A stretch of DNA of 64,000 bases from Renibacterium sp. (GTDB lineage: Bacteria > Actinomycetota > Actinomycetes > Actinomycetales > Micrococcaceae): positions 496,001 through 560,000 of the forward strand of contig JAFOLH010000005.1 of NCBI GenBank assembly GCA_017419405.1, written 5' to 3'. Of this stretch, positions 1-8,587 are shown piece by piece. The translations under genes were made by a program, and so were the position numbers. The notes beneath the pieces were generated by a model that did no database searches, was not told the DNA's origin, and saw nothing but the letters and a program-made list of their open reading frames with translations. Numbering within the stretch: the first letter of the stretch is position 1; every line of letters starts with the position of its first letter.

Positions 1-394
1 CGAGGGTTGCTCCCTCAGCGGCAACGATCAAATCGCAATGGAGCGCGATTTCCAGGCCGCCACCCAGCGCGTAACCTTCGATTGCTGCGATCAAAGGCTT
101 GCTGACTTTCGCCTCGACGAATCCGGCGAAACCCTTGCCTGGCACACTGACGGTTTCGCCAGCGGCAGCGGCGCGCAGATCCATACCGGCGCAGAAGCTG
201 CCGCCGGCGCCGGTGATCACACCAACGCGAAGCTCGACGTCGTTCTGCAGCTGGTCCAGCGCGGCCGCCAAACCGAGGGCAACCTCAGCATTGACTGCGT
301 TGCGGGCTTTCGGTCGGTTGATGGTGATCACCAGCGTGCTGCCAACAACCTCGGTCAGCACGGCTGCTTCGCTAATTTCTACGGAGTTGCTCAT
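1..394 (-). CDS. Enoyl-CoA hydratase/isomerase (crotonase family), 3' part cut off
   Basis: Crotonase-fold enzyme, expected to hydrate or isomerise an enoyl-CoA. The translation from the ATG at 394 reads MSNSVEISEAAVLTEV and shows the family landmarks INRPKARNAVN near the N-terminus, GSFCAGMDL (first oxyanion-hole segment) and AIEGYALGGGLEIALHCD (second oxyanion-hole glycines). About 131 codons are inside the window; the C-terminal half lies beyond the left edge. Its ATG overlaps the stop of the CoA-transferase gene (ATGA), so the two are translationally coupled in one operon. The substrate is unknown; pairing with a class III CoA-transferase suggests catabolism of a carboxylic acid such as a carnitine-like or aromatic compound (inference). 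Confidence 0.9.
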   Translation of the reverse strand, partial: MSNSVEISEAAVLTEVVGSTLVITINRPKARNAVNAEVALGLAAALDQLQNDVELRVGVITGAGGSFCAGMDLRAAAAGETVSVPGKGFAGFVEAKVSKPLIAAIEGYALGGGLEIALHCDLIVAAEGATL

Positions 395-1629
395 GCGATT
401 GCGCCCGCCAGTTCGGAATCTTTAGTCAGTTCGGAATCTTTAGCAGCAGCCAGCTCAGCCAGAACCTCTTCGGTATCCGCACCAGGCAACGGCGCGTGCC
501 GACGGATCGACGGCGGCGTTGCGGAGAACTGCATTGGCACGCCGATCATCCGGATCGGTCCCTCGCTGGGGTGCTCAGCGACGTCGAGCAAATGCCCGCC
601 CTGGACGTATTCATCATCCATCGCGTCGTCGAGCCGCAGCACTGGTCCAAACGGAATGCTCTTGCTGAGGCAAACTTCGGCCCATTCTTCGGTGCTCAGC
701 AGCGGAACTACTTCGTCCAGCAGCGCGGAGAGGTCATTGCCATCGGCCCGGACGTCGATGAATTCGCCATTGACCCGCGGGTCCTCGGCGAGTTCCGGCC
801 GGCCGGCCGCGACGAACAAATCGCGGAAGTTCTGCGGTCCGTAAGGGATCACCATGACCAAGCCGCCGTCTTTCGTCGGGCGGGCGTAGTGGCCTTTCAT
901 GAGCGAGTTCGGGAATCCGGTTTGGCTCAGGGCAGGCACGAAGGCCTGGCCCTGCAAGTGCTCGACCAAGTTGAAGGCGAGCATGGTGTCCGTCATCGGC
1001 ACCTCGACTTTTTGGCCCTGGCCGGTCTTTTGCTGGTGGACCAAAGCGGCCATCGCGCTGTAGGCCATGGTCAAGGCGGAGACTTTGTCCGCGATGATGG
1101 TGGGCAGCACGGCCGGTTTTTCGATGTCCGCGGCACGTTGGGCGATGTCCAGCAAGCCCGACGCCGCCTGCACGGTTTCATCGTAGGCGGCGAGTCCGGC
1201 GCGATCGGAATCCGGGCGGAAGCCCTGGGCGTGTACATAGATGAGCTTCGGGAACTTGGCGCTCAAGCTTTCGTAGTCCATGCCCAGGCGACGCAGTGCG
1301 TCAATGCGCATATTGGAAATCAGGATGTCCGCTGAGCCGATGAGCTCCAGGGCGGCCGCGTGACCTTCTTCGGACTTCAAGTTCAGGGCGACGCTGCGCT
1401 TGTTCCGGTTGACGTTCAGGTGCAGCGAAGTCATACCCGGCGTCTTGGCGTACAGACCGGAACGGATGGTGTCATGGGGCGACTCGATCTTGATCACGTC
1501 TGCACCCAGATCGCCGAGCACCTGTGCGGCGTAAGGACCCATGACCACGGTGGCCATGTCGATGACCCGGATGCCGGCCAGCGGGCCTCGATTGCTGCTG
1601 GAAAGTGTGGCGACGTTTTGGTTTGTCAT
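391..1629 (-). CDS. CaiB/BaiF-type (class III) CoA-transferase
   Basis: 412 residues, the normal family length. Transfers CoA between carboxylic acids in the cytoplasm. The N-terminus GPLAGIRVIDMATVVMGPYA followed by LGDLGADVIKIESP is the hallmark of the family; NRNKRSVALNLKSEEG follows, and the catalytic-Asp segment is probably AAYDETVQAASG. A GTG five codons upstream (1644) is possible, but ATG 1629 has a GAGGAA ribosome site at the right distance and is preferred. Operon with the downstream enoyl-CoA hydratase (ATGA overlap); a LysR gene lies just upstream on the same strand. The acyl acceptor cannot be read from sequence. Confidence 0.9.
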   Translation of the reverse strand: MTNQNVATLSSSNRGPLAGIRVIDMATVVMGPYAAQVLGDLGADVIKIESPHDTIRSGLYAKTPGMTSLHLNVNRNKRSVALNLKSEEGHAAALELIGSADILISNMRIDALRRLGMDYESLSAKFPKLIYVHAQGFRPDSDRAGLAAYDETVQAASGLLDIAQRAADIEKPAVLPTIIADKVSALTMAYSAMAALVHQQKTGQGQKVEVPMTDTMLAFNLVEHLQGQAFVPALSQTGFPNSLMKGHYARPTKDGGLVMVIPYGPQNFRDLFVAAGRPELAEDPRVNGEFIDVRADGNDLSALLDEVVPLLSTEEWAEVCLSKSIPFGPVLRLDDAMDDEYVQGGHLLDVAEHPSEGPIRMIGVPMQFSATPPSIRRHAPLPGADTEEVLAELAAAKDSELTKDSELAGAIA

Positions 1630-1656
1630 TACTGCATTCCTCACAAATTAGCTTCA

Positions 1657-1673
1657 TCGAATTATTGATTCGA
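1657..1673. promoter_or_regulatory. Inverted repeat upstream of the CoA-transferase operon
   Basis: TCGAAT-N5-ATTCGA, six perfect base pairs per arm, centred about 36 bp upstream of the CoA-transferase ATG. It sits in the 190-bp gap between the LysR gene and the CoA-transferase, so it is a candidate operator for that regulator. A weak TTGAAA/TACGAC pair (15-bp spacer) lies just upstream at 1683-1709. Role inferred from position only. Confidence 0.4.
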
Positions 1674-1818
1674 ATTTGTTGAGTCGTAGCTTTCTTGGCT
1701 CACTTTCAACACTAGTTCGCTAAGGTAACCAAAATCCAGCCAGTTTTGACACCGATGGAAGGACGCTGCCGTGACCGCTGTGGTCACGGTTCAGGGATCG
1801 CAGAATTCCTTGGGATAT

Positions 1819-2727
1819 CTAGGTTCCGGACGGCGGAAACGCTTCCTGCAGCGAAGCTATCAGGTCGGCTAAATCAGAATTCTTGGCAGCCCGGTCGGTA
1901 CGCCAGATTATTCCGGTAGCCAATTCCGGGTTGAAATCGTTGAAGGGCAACGCTACGACCTCGGCCTGATTCGTGGCATTTGCCGAAATTCTTTGACCGA
2001 GAATGGTCAGGGAAAAGGCATCGCCATTCGAAACCACCTCGGCCGGACTGGCGAAATCGCCGGTGCTCAGCGTGGCCCGTTTGTGCACGCCGGCCGCGGA
2101 CATCCGGACTTCGAGCTGGTCGTAATAGGTGGGCTGGGTGCCCTTGGCGGTTTTGATATAGGTGAAGTCCACCAAATCCGTCAACGACACCGATTCGCGT
2201 CCGCCGAACTGCCGGGCCGGCAATACCGCGCCGAGCTGCTCACGGAAGATCTCCTGGCTGGACACGCCCGGCAGCTGCGCCGGCAGGTGCACCAGGGCGA
2301 AAGCGAGCTTGCCTTGGTGCACTGCGGTCAGCAGCTCGCGGCTGCCGGCGGGCCACCGGTTGAGTTGGTACCGGTCTGCCACCTGGGCGCTGAATTCGAC
2401 CAACCGTTGCCGCAACGAAGGATGCAGCCATGGTGCGACTCCGACGAAATACGCTATTTGTTCCGGGGCAGCGGCCCGGGTCATCCGCTGCGGGATGTCA
2501 TCGAATTTCCGGACCACTTCTTGGGCCAGCGGAAGCAGGGCGGCTCCGCTCCGGCTCAGGCTCACGCTTCGGGAGTCCCGCTCGAAAAGCACTGTACCCA
2601 GCTCGCGCTCCAAATCGCGCACGCGCTGGCTCAACGGCGACGTGGCCATATGCAGGCTGCGCGCGGCCTTGGAGAAGCTCAGGTGCTCGGCGACTGCAAC
2701 GAAATAGCGCAAATGAAAGATTTCCAT
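1819..2727 (-). CDS. LysR-family transcriptional regulator
   Basis: 302 residues, typical LysR length. The N-terminal winged helix-turn-helix is clear: MEIFHLRYFVAVAEHLSFSK, then AARSLHMATSPLSQRVRDLE and LFERDSRSVSLSRSGAALLP. The rest (from about residue 90) is the effector-binding domain, here divergent. A TACGCT hexamer lies 8 nt before the ATG, so the mRNA is probably leaderless or nearly so. It is encoded just upstream of, and on the same strand as, the CoA-transferase/enoyl-CoA hydratase pair, which it most likely controls (inference). A strong hairpin at 2782-2831 insulates it from the protease gene upstream. Confidence 0.9.
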   Translation of the reverse strand: MEIFHLRYFVAVAEHLSFSKAARSLHMATSPLSQRVRDLERELGTVLFERDSRSVSLSRSGAALLPLAQEVVRKFDDIPQRMTRAAAPEQIAYFVGVAPWLHPSLRQRLVEFSAQVADRYQLNRWPAGSRELLTAVHQGKLAFALVHLPAQLPGVSSQEIFREQLGAVLPARQFGGRESVSLTDLVDFTYIKTAKGTQPTYYDQLEVRMSAAGVHKRATLSTGDFASPAEVVSNGDAFSLTILGQRISANATNQAEVVALPFNDFNPELATGIIWRTDRAAKNSDLADLIASLQEAFPPSGT

Positions 2728-2781
2728 CAGAGCAAAGCGTACTCGCGGAACCTGGGGCAGGCTGTGCCTGCCCGAACGCGA

Positions 2782-2831
2782 CTCGGGGCCGGGCGGGCGG
2801 CGCCGGCAGGCACCGCCCGCCCAGCCCCGAG
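2782..2831. terminator. Long hairpin terminator after the subtilase gene
   Basis: Arms 2782-2800 and 2813-2831 pair over 18 bp with one mismatch (2790/2823) around a 12-nt loop. It lies 28 bp after the subtilase stop codon and upstream of the LysR start, so it terminates the protease transcript. No long T-run follows, as usual for GC-rich actinobacterial terminators. Confidence 0.75.
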
Positions 2832-2858
2832 GCTGGTTCAGGAACTATTCAGCAGCGC

Positions 2859-5800
2859 CTACCACTTGGGCCAGAGCGAGAACACGCTCAAGTTCGCCGT
2901 CGAGCTTGCGCCCACGGCATCGGTGGCGGTGACTTTGTAGCTTCCGGCGGTGGTGTTGAACGGTACCCAGACGAAGGCGAAGATCTTTCCGTTCTTATCG
3001 GCCTTCACCGTGCTGACCGTCTTCTCAGCCAGCTTCACGGTCACCGCGCTGTCCGGCGTGAACCCGGAGCCGGTAGCCACGGTGAAGCCGCCGGCGAAGG
3101 TCCACGGCAAGGTCAGCGCGAGCTTGGTCGGGGTGACCGAGACCGGCAGCACTTCGGCACGCTTGCCGCCGTCGCCCTTCGCGCTGAGATCGCCGGTGGC
3201 GTTCTGCAGGTGCAGGAACAGGGCTTTCGCACTGGCAGCGCCAGGGCCCTGGTGCACGTTCAGCCCGGCATCGGGCTTGTCGAAGAACAACTGGCTAGCC
3301 GTGCCGTCTTCGAACCACAAGGCCGGATTGACCGGGTCGTACTTCTTGGGTTCGGTCTGATCGACCGGCACCAGGAAGCCGTCTTTCGCTTTGTAGTTCG
3401 AATAGGTGACCACCCGGTAGGTGAAGGGCGATGCCTTGGAAGCGTCGATGCCCAATGCGGCGGCCTGCACCGGGAGAACCATGACATTGGTGTCCATGGT
3501 GTTCGAATCCAGCCCGCCGTTGAGCCCGTTGAGCGGGCGGGGGCTGCCGACCACGGTCAGCGAGCCATCGGCATTGATCTTGTTCAACGTCACCAGCGGC
3601 AGGTCCAGGCCGGTGGCGAAGCCGAGGCTGAGCCGGAAGTCGTCCTTGCCGTCGTTGTCGGTATCGATGTAGACGTAAGGGCGGTAGGCCGGGGTCAACG
3701 CGGCCCAGTTGCCCCAAGTGCTGATCCCGAATCCGATATCGCCCTGCTGGATGTTCCCGCCGGTGGCGGCCAGCGCCGGGATGGTCGAGGAGATGCCGAC
3801 GTTCTGCAAGTCCATGGCACGGACTGCGCTGTTCTCCTTGCTGCCTGGCCCCGCGGTTTCATCCAGTTTGTCGATCCGCGGGCTGGAAGTCTGCAGTTCG
3901 AACGGGGCCAACAGGCTGTTGTAACCGCTCGAACCGAGACCGCCCTGGGCCAGAGCCCGTCCGCTCAGCGGAACCTTGATCGAACCGGCTTTGTCGTTCG
4001 GGAAGGTCAGCGATTTGCCTGCCGTCATCGCCGACGTCGGCTTCGGAGCGGCATAGATCGGTACCCGCAGGCTCGGTGCGCCGGCGCTGCTCAGTTCCAG
4101 CCGCCCGGATGCCTCGGCGATAAACTGCCGGGGAGTGCCGAGCTGCGTGGCATCCATGGTCGGATCCAGGCTCTTGCGCAGTGCGGTCGGGTCGGTGATC
4201 TTCAAGGTCACCTCGACCTTGGCGGTACCACCGGGACCGACCTTGACCTGTGGCGAAACCTGGTACTCGACGCCGGGAACGGTCGTCGCCGGCAGGTATT
4301 TCACCGCGTAATCGCGTCCGGCCTTGCCGAAGCTCTGCACGGTCACCGACTTCTTGATGTTCACCGGTTTGTCCGCGACCTCGAGCACGCCGAAGTTGAC
4401 GCTGGTCAGCTCCGGATCATCGCTGGCGAAGGCGAATGCATCGGTGCTGGTGGCGTCCAGGGCGTCGACCCGGCCGGAGCCGACCCGATTGGGTCCGTAG
4501 ACGTTCTGGTCCCGGAAGACATCGTGGTTGGCGGTGTTCATCACGATCGACTTGACCTGCAGCACCGGCAGCTTCGTCGAACCCATCACCAAGGCGGCGA
4601 TGCCGGCCACATGCGGTGCTGCCATCGAGGTGCCGGTTTTGACATTCGCATTGCTGCCGGAGGCCACACCGGCCGAGCCGATCAAGGTGCCGGGAGCGGC
4701 GACGTCGGGCTTGACGATCCCGTTGGATCCGTGGACCCCGCGCGACGATCCCGGATTGAGCGTGTCCAACTGGTTGCTCACGCCATTGGCGGTGCCGCGG
4801 TACTCGCCCTTCAACTGCAATTTCAAGCTGCCGGCCTGTGCTGCCGGACGCAGCTGCTGGGAGAAGCTCTTGGTGAACTGGACGCCGGCGATCGTCGCGT
4901 TGCCGGCGATCCCGGCCGTGAAGACATCCAGCGTGGAATCAAGCACGACGCCGGTGGCGCCGGCTTTTTCAGCGTTGTTGAACCGGACCGCGGATCCGCA
5001 CTTGCGGGTTGCGTTGTTGTCGTCCCAGCTCAACCAAACCCAGCTGCCTTTGATCCGGGCCGAGTCCTCGGCGGAGAACGCGGCGCAGCCGTCGGCATTG
5101 CTGCCGGCCGGGCCCATGACCACGGTACCGGTCAATTTGTCGCCGGTGACCGTGTTCGGGTCGAATCCCGAGTACTGTCCGGCAGCGGTGCCCACCGTGG
5201 GGGCGAGCACGTCGACGCGGTCCAAGGCGACTGCGGAACCGATGCTGTTCGCGACGGTCAGCGAGGTCTTCGCGTTCCCTGGTGCGCCGCCGATGTCGTA
5301 GACATCGCCGTCGTTGCCCGAGGAGATCACCGAAAGCACGCCGTTTTTGGTCATCGAGTTGATCACGTCGTTCTCGGGGTCGTCGACCGGTGCATACTTC
5401 GAACCGAGGGACATGTTGACGATGTCTGCGCGATCGTCGAATTTGCCGTCCTGGTTCGGGTCCAAAGCGCGATCGAGCGCCTCGATCACCAAGTCGGTGC
5501 TGCCGCTGCAACCGAACACCCGGAAGGAGAGCAACTGGGCTTCAGGGGCAGAACCGGGGCCGATCCGCATGCCGTTGACCTGGGCTTCGGTCAGTTCGGA
5601 ATACTTCGGATCGCCATTGCGCCCCGCAGTGAACGTCGATCCGTCTTCGCGGACGCCGTAGCCGGCGGCGGTGCCGGCGACATGGGATCCGTGGCCGGCG
5701 GATGCACAGTCCAGCGGGTTGTTGTCCGGTGTGGGTACTGGGTTGTAACTGGGCATGCTCGGGTCTGCGTTGTAGGCATCGCCGGCCAAGTCGTAACCGC

Positions 5801-6497
5801 CCAGGAACTTCTGCGGATCATAGGTGCCGGGCAGGATCTCCGGCGAAGCTTTGGCTTTGGCATAGGCCTCAGCCGTCCCCGGCCCGCCGAAGTCGGTGTG
5901 CGTGTAGTCGAGGCCGGTGTCGATCACGGCGATCTTGACGCCCTTGCCGGTTTGCCCGGTTTGCGCCCAGGTGTTGAGCGCCCGGGTGTCGATGTCGGTC
6001 GATTTGTTCTCCGGCACGGTTTTGGGCACGATCGGCGTGATTTTCGCGACGTCGGATCGTTTGGACAGATCGCGGATCGCGTCGGCATCGCCCACGATGG
6101 CGACGCCGGGAAGCGAGTTGGTGGTCGTGTAGAGCTGCTTCGCCGCCGCGTCTTTGGTGACGGACTGCGCGGTGGCTTCGATGTCTTTGCGGATCTTTTG
6201 CACCGAAGCCGCTGCGTCCACCGGCTTCGACCGGTTGTCCTTCACCGAATCGGGCTGGGTCGCGGCAAAGGCGCCCTGTCCGTTCAGCTGGACGTAAACG
6301 GATACCTGTCCCTTGATATTGGCAAGATCGCCTTTGATCTTGTCGGCCGGGGCGGCAACCGAGCTATTTGAATCGTTGTTGGGGGTTGTGGCGGGGTCTG
6401 CGGCGAAGGCGGGAAGCCCGGTGCTGCAAATCAACGCCACACCGGTGAGGCCGGACAGAACGGTGGTTCTGACCAGCCTTTTCGGGGCCTGTGTCAT
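2859..6497 (-). CDS. Secreted subtilisin-like serine protease (S8) with PA domain
   Basis: 1212 residues. A Sec signal peptide (MTQAPKRLVRTTV..., hydrophobic core, AFA cleavage near residue 32) precedes a propeptide-like segment. The S8 domain has Asp193 in AVIDTGLDYTHTDF, His272 in GHGSHVAGTAAGYG, oxyanion Asn395 in SSGNDGD and Ser624 in GTSMAAPHVAG. A PA domain (about 446-566) is inserted before the serine, as in large lactocepin/vpr-type subtilases. The C-terminal third holds Fn3/beta-sandwich-like segments; no sortase motif or C-terminal TM helix is seen, so it is probably released. ATG 6497 is chosen over an upstream frame extension because AGAGGA lies 6 nt before it and the signal peptide starts there. 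Likely role: extracellular protein degradation. Confidence 0.93.
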   Translation of the reverse strand: MTQAPKRLVRTTVLSGLTGVALICSTGLPAFAADPATTPNNDSNSSVAAPADKIKGDLANIKGQVSVYVQLNGQGAFAATQPDSVKDNRSKPVDAAASVQKIRKDIEATAQSVTKDAAAKQLYTTTNSLPGVAIVGDADAIRDLSKRSDVAKITPIVPKTVPENKSTDIDTRALNTWAQTGQTGKGVKIAVIDTGLDYTHTDFGGPGTAEAYAKAKASPEILPGTYDPQKFLGGYDLAGDAYNADPSMPSYNPVPTPDNNPLDCASAGHGSHVAGTAAGYGVREDGSTFTAGRNGDPKYSELTEAQVNGMRIGPGSAPEAQLLSFRVFGCSGSTDLVIEALDRALDPNQDGKFDDRADIVNMSLGSKYAPVDDPENDVINSMTKNGVLSVISSGNDGDVYDIGGAPGNAKTSLTVANSIGSAVALDRVDVLAPTVGTAAGQYSGFDPNTVTGDKLTGTVVMGPAGSNADGCAAFSAEDSARIKGSWVWLSWDDNNATRKCGSAVRFNNAEKAGATGVVLDSTLDVFTAGIAGNATIAGVQFTKSFSQQLRPAAQAGSLKLQLKGEYRGTANGVSNQLDTLNPGSSRGVHGSNGIVKPDVAAPGTLIGSAGVASGSNANVKTGTSMAAPHVAGIAALVMGSTKLPVLQVKSIVMNTANHDVFRDQNVYGPNRVGSGRVDALDATSTDAFAFASDDPELTSVNFGVLEVADKPVNIKKSVTVQSFGKAGRDYAVKYLPATTVPGVEYQVSPQVKVGPGGTAKVEVTLKITDPTALRKSLDPTMDATQLGTPRQFIAEASGRLELSSAGAPSLRVPIYAAPKPTSAMTAGKSLTFPNDKAGSIKVPLSGRALAQGGLGSSGYNSLLAPFELQTSSPRIDKLDETAGPGSKENSAVRAMDLQNVGISSTIPALAATGGNIQQGDIGFGISTWGNWAALTPAYRPYVYIDTDNDGKDDFRLSLGFATGLDLPLVTLNKINADGSLTVVGSPRPLNGLNGGLDSNTMDTNVMVLPVQAAALGIDASKASPFTYRVVTYSNYKAKDGFLVPVDQTEPKKYDPVNPALWFEDGTASQLFFDKPDAGLNVHQGPGAASAKALFLHLQNATGDLSAKGDGGKRAEVLPVSVTPTKLALTLPWTFAGGFTVATGSGFTPDSAVTVKLAEKTVSTVKADKNGKIFAFVWVPFNTTAGSYKVTATDAVGASSTANLSVFSLWPKW

Positions 6498-6682
6498 GTG
6501 ATTCCTCTGCGAAAGGGTCCGGTCCGGGGACCCCGGACGGACTGACTCCAACATTTCAGTGACAATTAGTCGCTGAAACTGAATACGGCCCTGGTGGGTC
6601 GTTGGCTTTACCCTACGTGACCAAGCTCACGCTGTGAAACCCCTCAGACATTGTTGAGTCAGATGTCATCCGGGCAGTTTTC

Positions 6683-6711
6683 TTGTTCCGAAAGGTGAGT
6701 GGGCCTACCCT
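6683..6711 (+). promoter_or_regulatory. Candidate sigma-70 promoter for the MHS permease
   Basis: TTGTTC (6683-6688), 17-bp spacer, TACCCT (6706-6711), about 40 bp before the permease ATG. It lies in the 255-bp divergent gap between the subtilase and the permease. I see no clear promoter for the subtilase on the other strand. Confidence 0.45.
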
Positions 6712-6752
6712 GTCACTTGGCAGTTTGGCGAGTAGACGAGGGAGTTCAGCCG

Positions 6753-8102
6753 ATGACGCAGACTTACGACCACGAGCGGGAACGGACCAAAGCCAGATCA
6801 GTGGTCGGGAACATCCTGCGCGGCTCGGCTGGGAACATGGTCGAGTGGTATGACTTCTACACGTTCACCATTTTCGGCACCTACTTCGCGCACGTATTTT
6901 TCGCCAGCGGCTCCGAGGACAAGGACATCCTCGGAGTTCTCGGCGTGTTTGCCGCGGGCTTCGTGATGCGTCCGATCGGCAGTTGGTTCTTCGGCAGATA
7001 TGCGGACCGCAACGGCCGGCGGGCAGCGCTCACGCTCAGCGTGGTCATGATGGCCGGCGGCTCATTGCTGATCGCGGTATCGCCGGGAGTGCAGCAAATC
7101 GGCGTCGGAGCCACGGTGATCCTGCTCATCGCCCGCTTGGTGCAGAGTTTCTCGGTGGGCGGCGAGTACGGGACCAGCGCCACCTACATGTCCGAAATGG
7201 CGACCAAGAACCGGCGCGGATTCTTCTCCAGCTTCCAGTACGTCACCCTGGTCAGCGGCCAAGTCCTGGCTTTGATCGTGCAGATCATCCTGCAGAGCCT
7301 GTTGAGTGCCGAAGCCCTGCACGATTGGGGTTGGCGGATTCCTTTCGTGATCGGAGCCTTGGCAGCGGTGACCGTGATGTGGATCCGGCGCGGCATGATC
7401 GAGTCGGTTCCGCAGTCGCAGATGGATGCGGCCCGCAATGCGAAAAAGGGTGAAGCGGCGCCGGGCACCTTCCGGCTCCTGGCGAAGTACTGGAAGCCTT
7501 TCCTCGTGGTGATCGGTTTGACCATGGGAGGCACCGTGGCGTTCTACACGTTCACGTCCTACATGCAGTTCCTGATGCAGGGCACGATCAAGGACAAGCC
7601 CACGGTCAGCCTGGTCAATTTCTTCGCGCTGCTGATTTTCATGTTGCTTCAGCCGGTGGCCGGTGCGCTCTCGGACCGGATTGGCCGGAAGCCCTTGCTG
7701 CTCTGGTTCGGCATCGGCGGCGTGCTGTTCACCTGGCCGATCATGAGCGCGTTGACCGGGACCAACAGTCCGTTGCTCTCCTTCTTGCTGATGATGGCGG
7801 CATTGCTCATTGTGCTCGGCTACACCTCGATCAACGCCTTGGTGAAATCGGAGATCTTCCCGCGCGAGATTCGGGCATTGGGCGTCGGCCTGGGCTACGG
7901 GATCGCCAATGCGATCTTCGGCGGCACCGCTCCGTTGATCGGCAAGGCGCTCAACTCGGCCGGGTTGGACGGGGTGTTCTTCAGCTACGTCACGGTCTGC
8001 ATCGCGATTTCGCTTGCCGTCTATGTCTGGGCCTTCCGGAACAAAGGTCCGACGCTCCTGGACCAGGAAGAGGGCCACGCCTTCGAGCGGTCCAAGGGCT
8101 GA
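6753..8102 (+). CDS. MFS permease, metabolite:H+ symporter (MHS) family
   Basis: 449 residues with about twelve membrane helices. The N-terminal signature GNMVEWYDFYTFTIFGTYF and the loop GSWFFGRYADRNGRRAAL are diagnostic of the MHS branch (alpha-ketoglutarate permease KgtP, proline/betaine ProP, shikimate ShiA). The second half repeats the loop as ALSDRIGRKPLLLWFG. It therefore imports an organic acid or compatible solute with protons; the substrate cannot be fixed. ATG 6753 is preferred over a codon 54 nt upstream because GAGGGAG lies 8 nt before it. A long hairpin repeat immediately follows the stop codon. Confidence 0.88.
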   Translation: MTQTYDHERERTKARSVVGNILRGSAGNMVEWYDFYTFTIFGTYFAHVFFASGSEDKDILGVLGVFAAGFVMRPIGSWFFGRYADRNGRRAALTLSVVMMAGGSLLIAVSPGVQQIGVGATVILLIARLVQSFSVGGEYGTSATYMSEMATKNRRGFFSSFQYVTLVSGQVLALIVQIILQSLLSAEALHDWGWRIPFVIGALAAVTVMWIRRGMIESVPQSQMDAARNAKKGEAAPGTFRLLAKYWKPFLVVIGLTMGGTVAFYTFTSYMQFLMQGTIKDKPTVSLVNFFALLIFMLLQPVAGALSDRIGRKPLLLWFGIGGVLFTWPIMSALTGTNSPLLSFLLMMAALLIVLGYTSINALVKSEIFPREIRALGVGLGYGIANAIFGGTAPLIGKALNSAGLDGVFFSYVTVCIAISLAVYVWAFRNKGPTLLDQEEGHAFERSKG

Positions 8103-8108
8103 GCTCGC

Positions 8109-8165
8109 CGAGTGGCCAGATCTACAGGCTAAAACCCCCATTTAACCTGTAGATCTGGCCACTCG
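8109..8165. repeat. Hairpin repeat family A, copy 1 (bidirectional terminator)
   Basis: Arms 8109-8128 and 8146-8165 are perfect 20-bp inverted repeats containing CGAGTGGCCAGATCTACAGG; a TAAA/TTTA extension closes the loop. It lies between convergent genes. Related elements are at 10243-10307 and 37735-37797. The right arm is read as the last codons and stop of the membrane-protein gene on the minus strand. Confidence 0.8.
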
Positions 8166-8573
8166 ACGATCCGCTGGGAAATGCCAGGCCACCAGTCGCC
8201 CGATCAGACCTGATGCGCCGAACAAGGTGGCGATGATCAGTTGCGGGAAGATGTTGCCGAGGTTATCCGATAACGGTGCGACGAATTGGCCGAGCAGCAA
8301 CGTGACCAGAAACAGGCCCACGAAATAGCCGAGCAGTTGTTGCCATTTCGCCGGGTAGGGTTCTAGGAACCCTGCGATCAGCAGCCCCAGCGGGAAGCCG
8401 ACGACGAGCGCCGGGATGAATCCCCAAAGAAGGCCAAAGAGCGCTGCCACGACCAGGAAACCTGGCGACAGACTCTCGCAAATGAGGCCCACGATCAGGA
8501 CGAAGCCCGCAAATGTGCTGGCCCAGCCGGCAACATACTGCCGCCAGCTGAAGGTCGAGGACCGCCAAGGCAT
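8142..8573 (-). CDS. Small integral membrane protein of unknown function
   Basis: 143 residues with four hydrophobic segments (WASTFAGFVLIVGLICESLS, VAALFGLLWGFIPALVVGFP, LLGYFVGLFLVTLLLGQFVA and a C-terminal helix). I do not recognise a family. ATG 8573 has a GAGGGGG site 8 nt upstream; in-frame upstream codons lack one. It is third in a TetR-epimerase-membrane protein operon, 14 nt after the epimerase stop. Its last seven codons (RVARSTG) and its TAA stop are supplied by the right arm of the hairpin repeat at 8109-8165, so the original C-terminus may have been replaced by the element. Confidence 0.7.
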   Translation of the reverse strand: MPWRSSTFSWRQYVAGWASTFAGFVLIVGLICESLSPGFLVVAALFGLLWGFIPALVVGFPLGLLIAGFLEPYPAKWQQLLGYFVGLFLVTLLLGQFVAPLSDNLGNIFPQLIIATLFGASGLIGRLVAWHFPADRRVARSTG

Positions 8574-8587
8574 CGACCAGAGCCCCC

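Noticed and set aside
2430-6371. A 1313-codon open frame on the plus strand opposite the subtilase gene
   Set aside because: Composition is Arg/Gly/Asp/His-rich without any domain, and it is antisense to a gene with complete S8 motifs; an artefact of GC-rich third positions.
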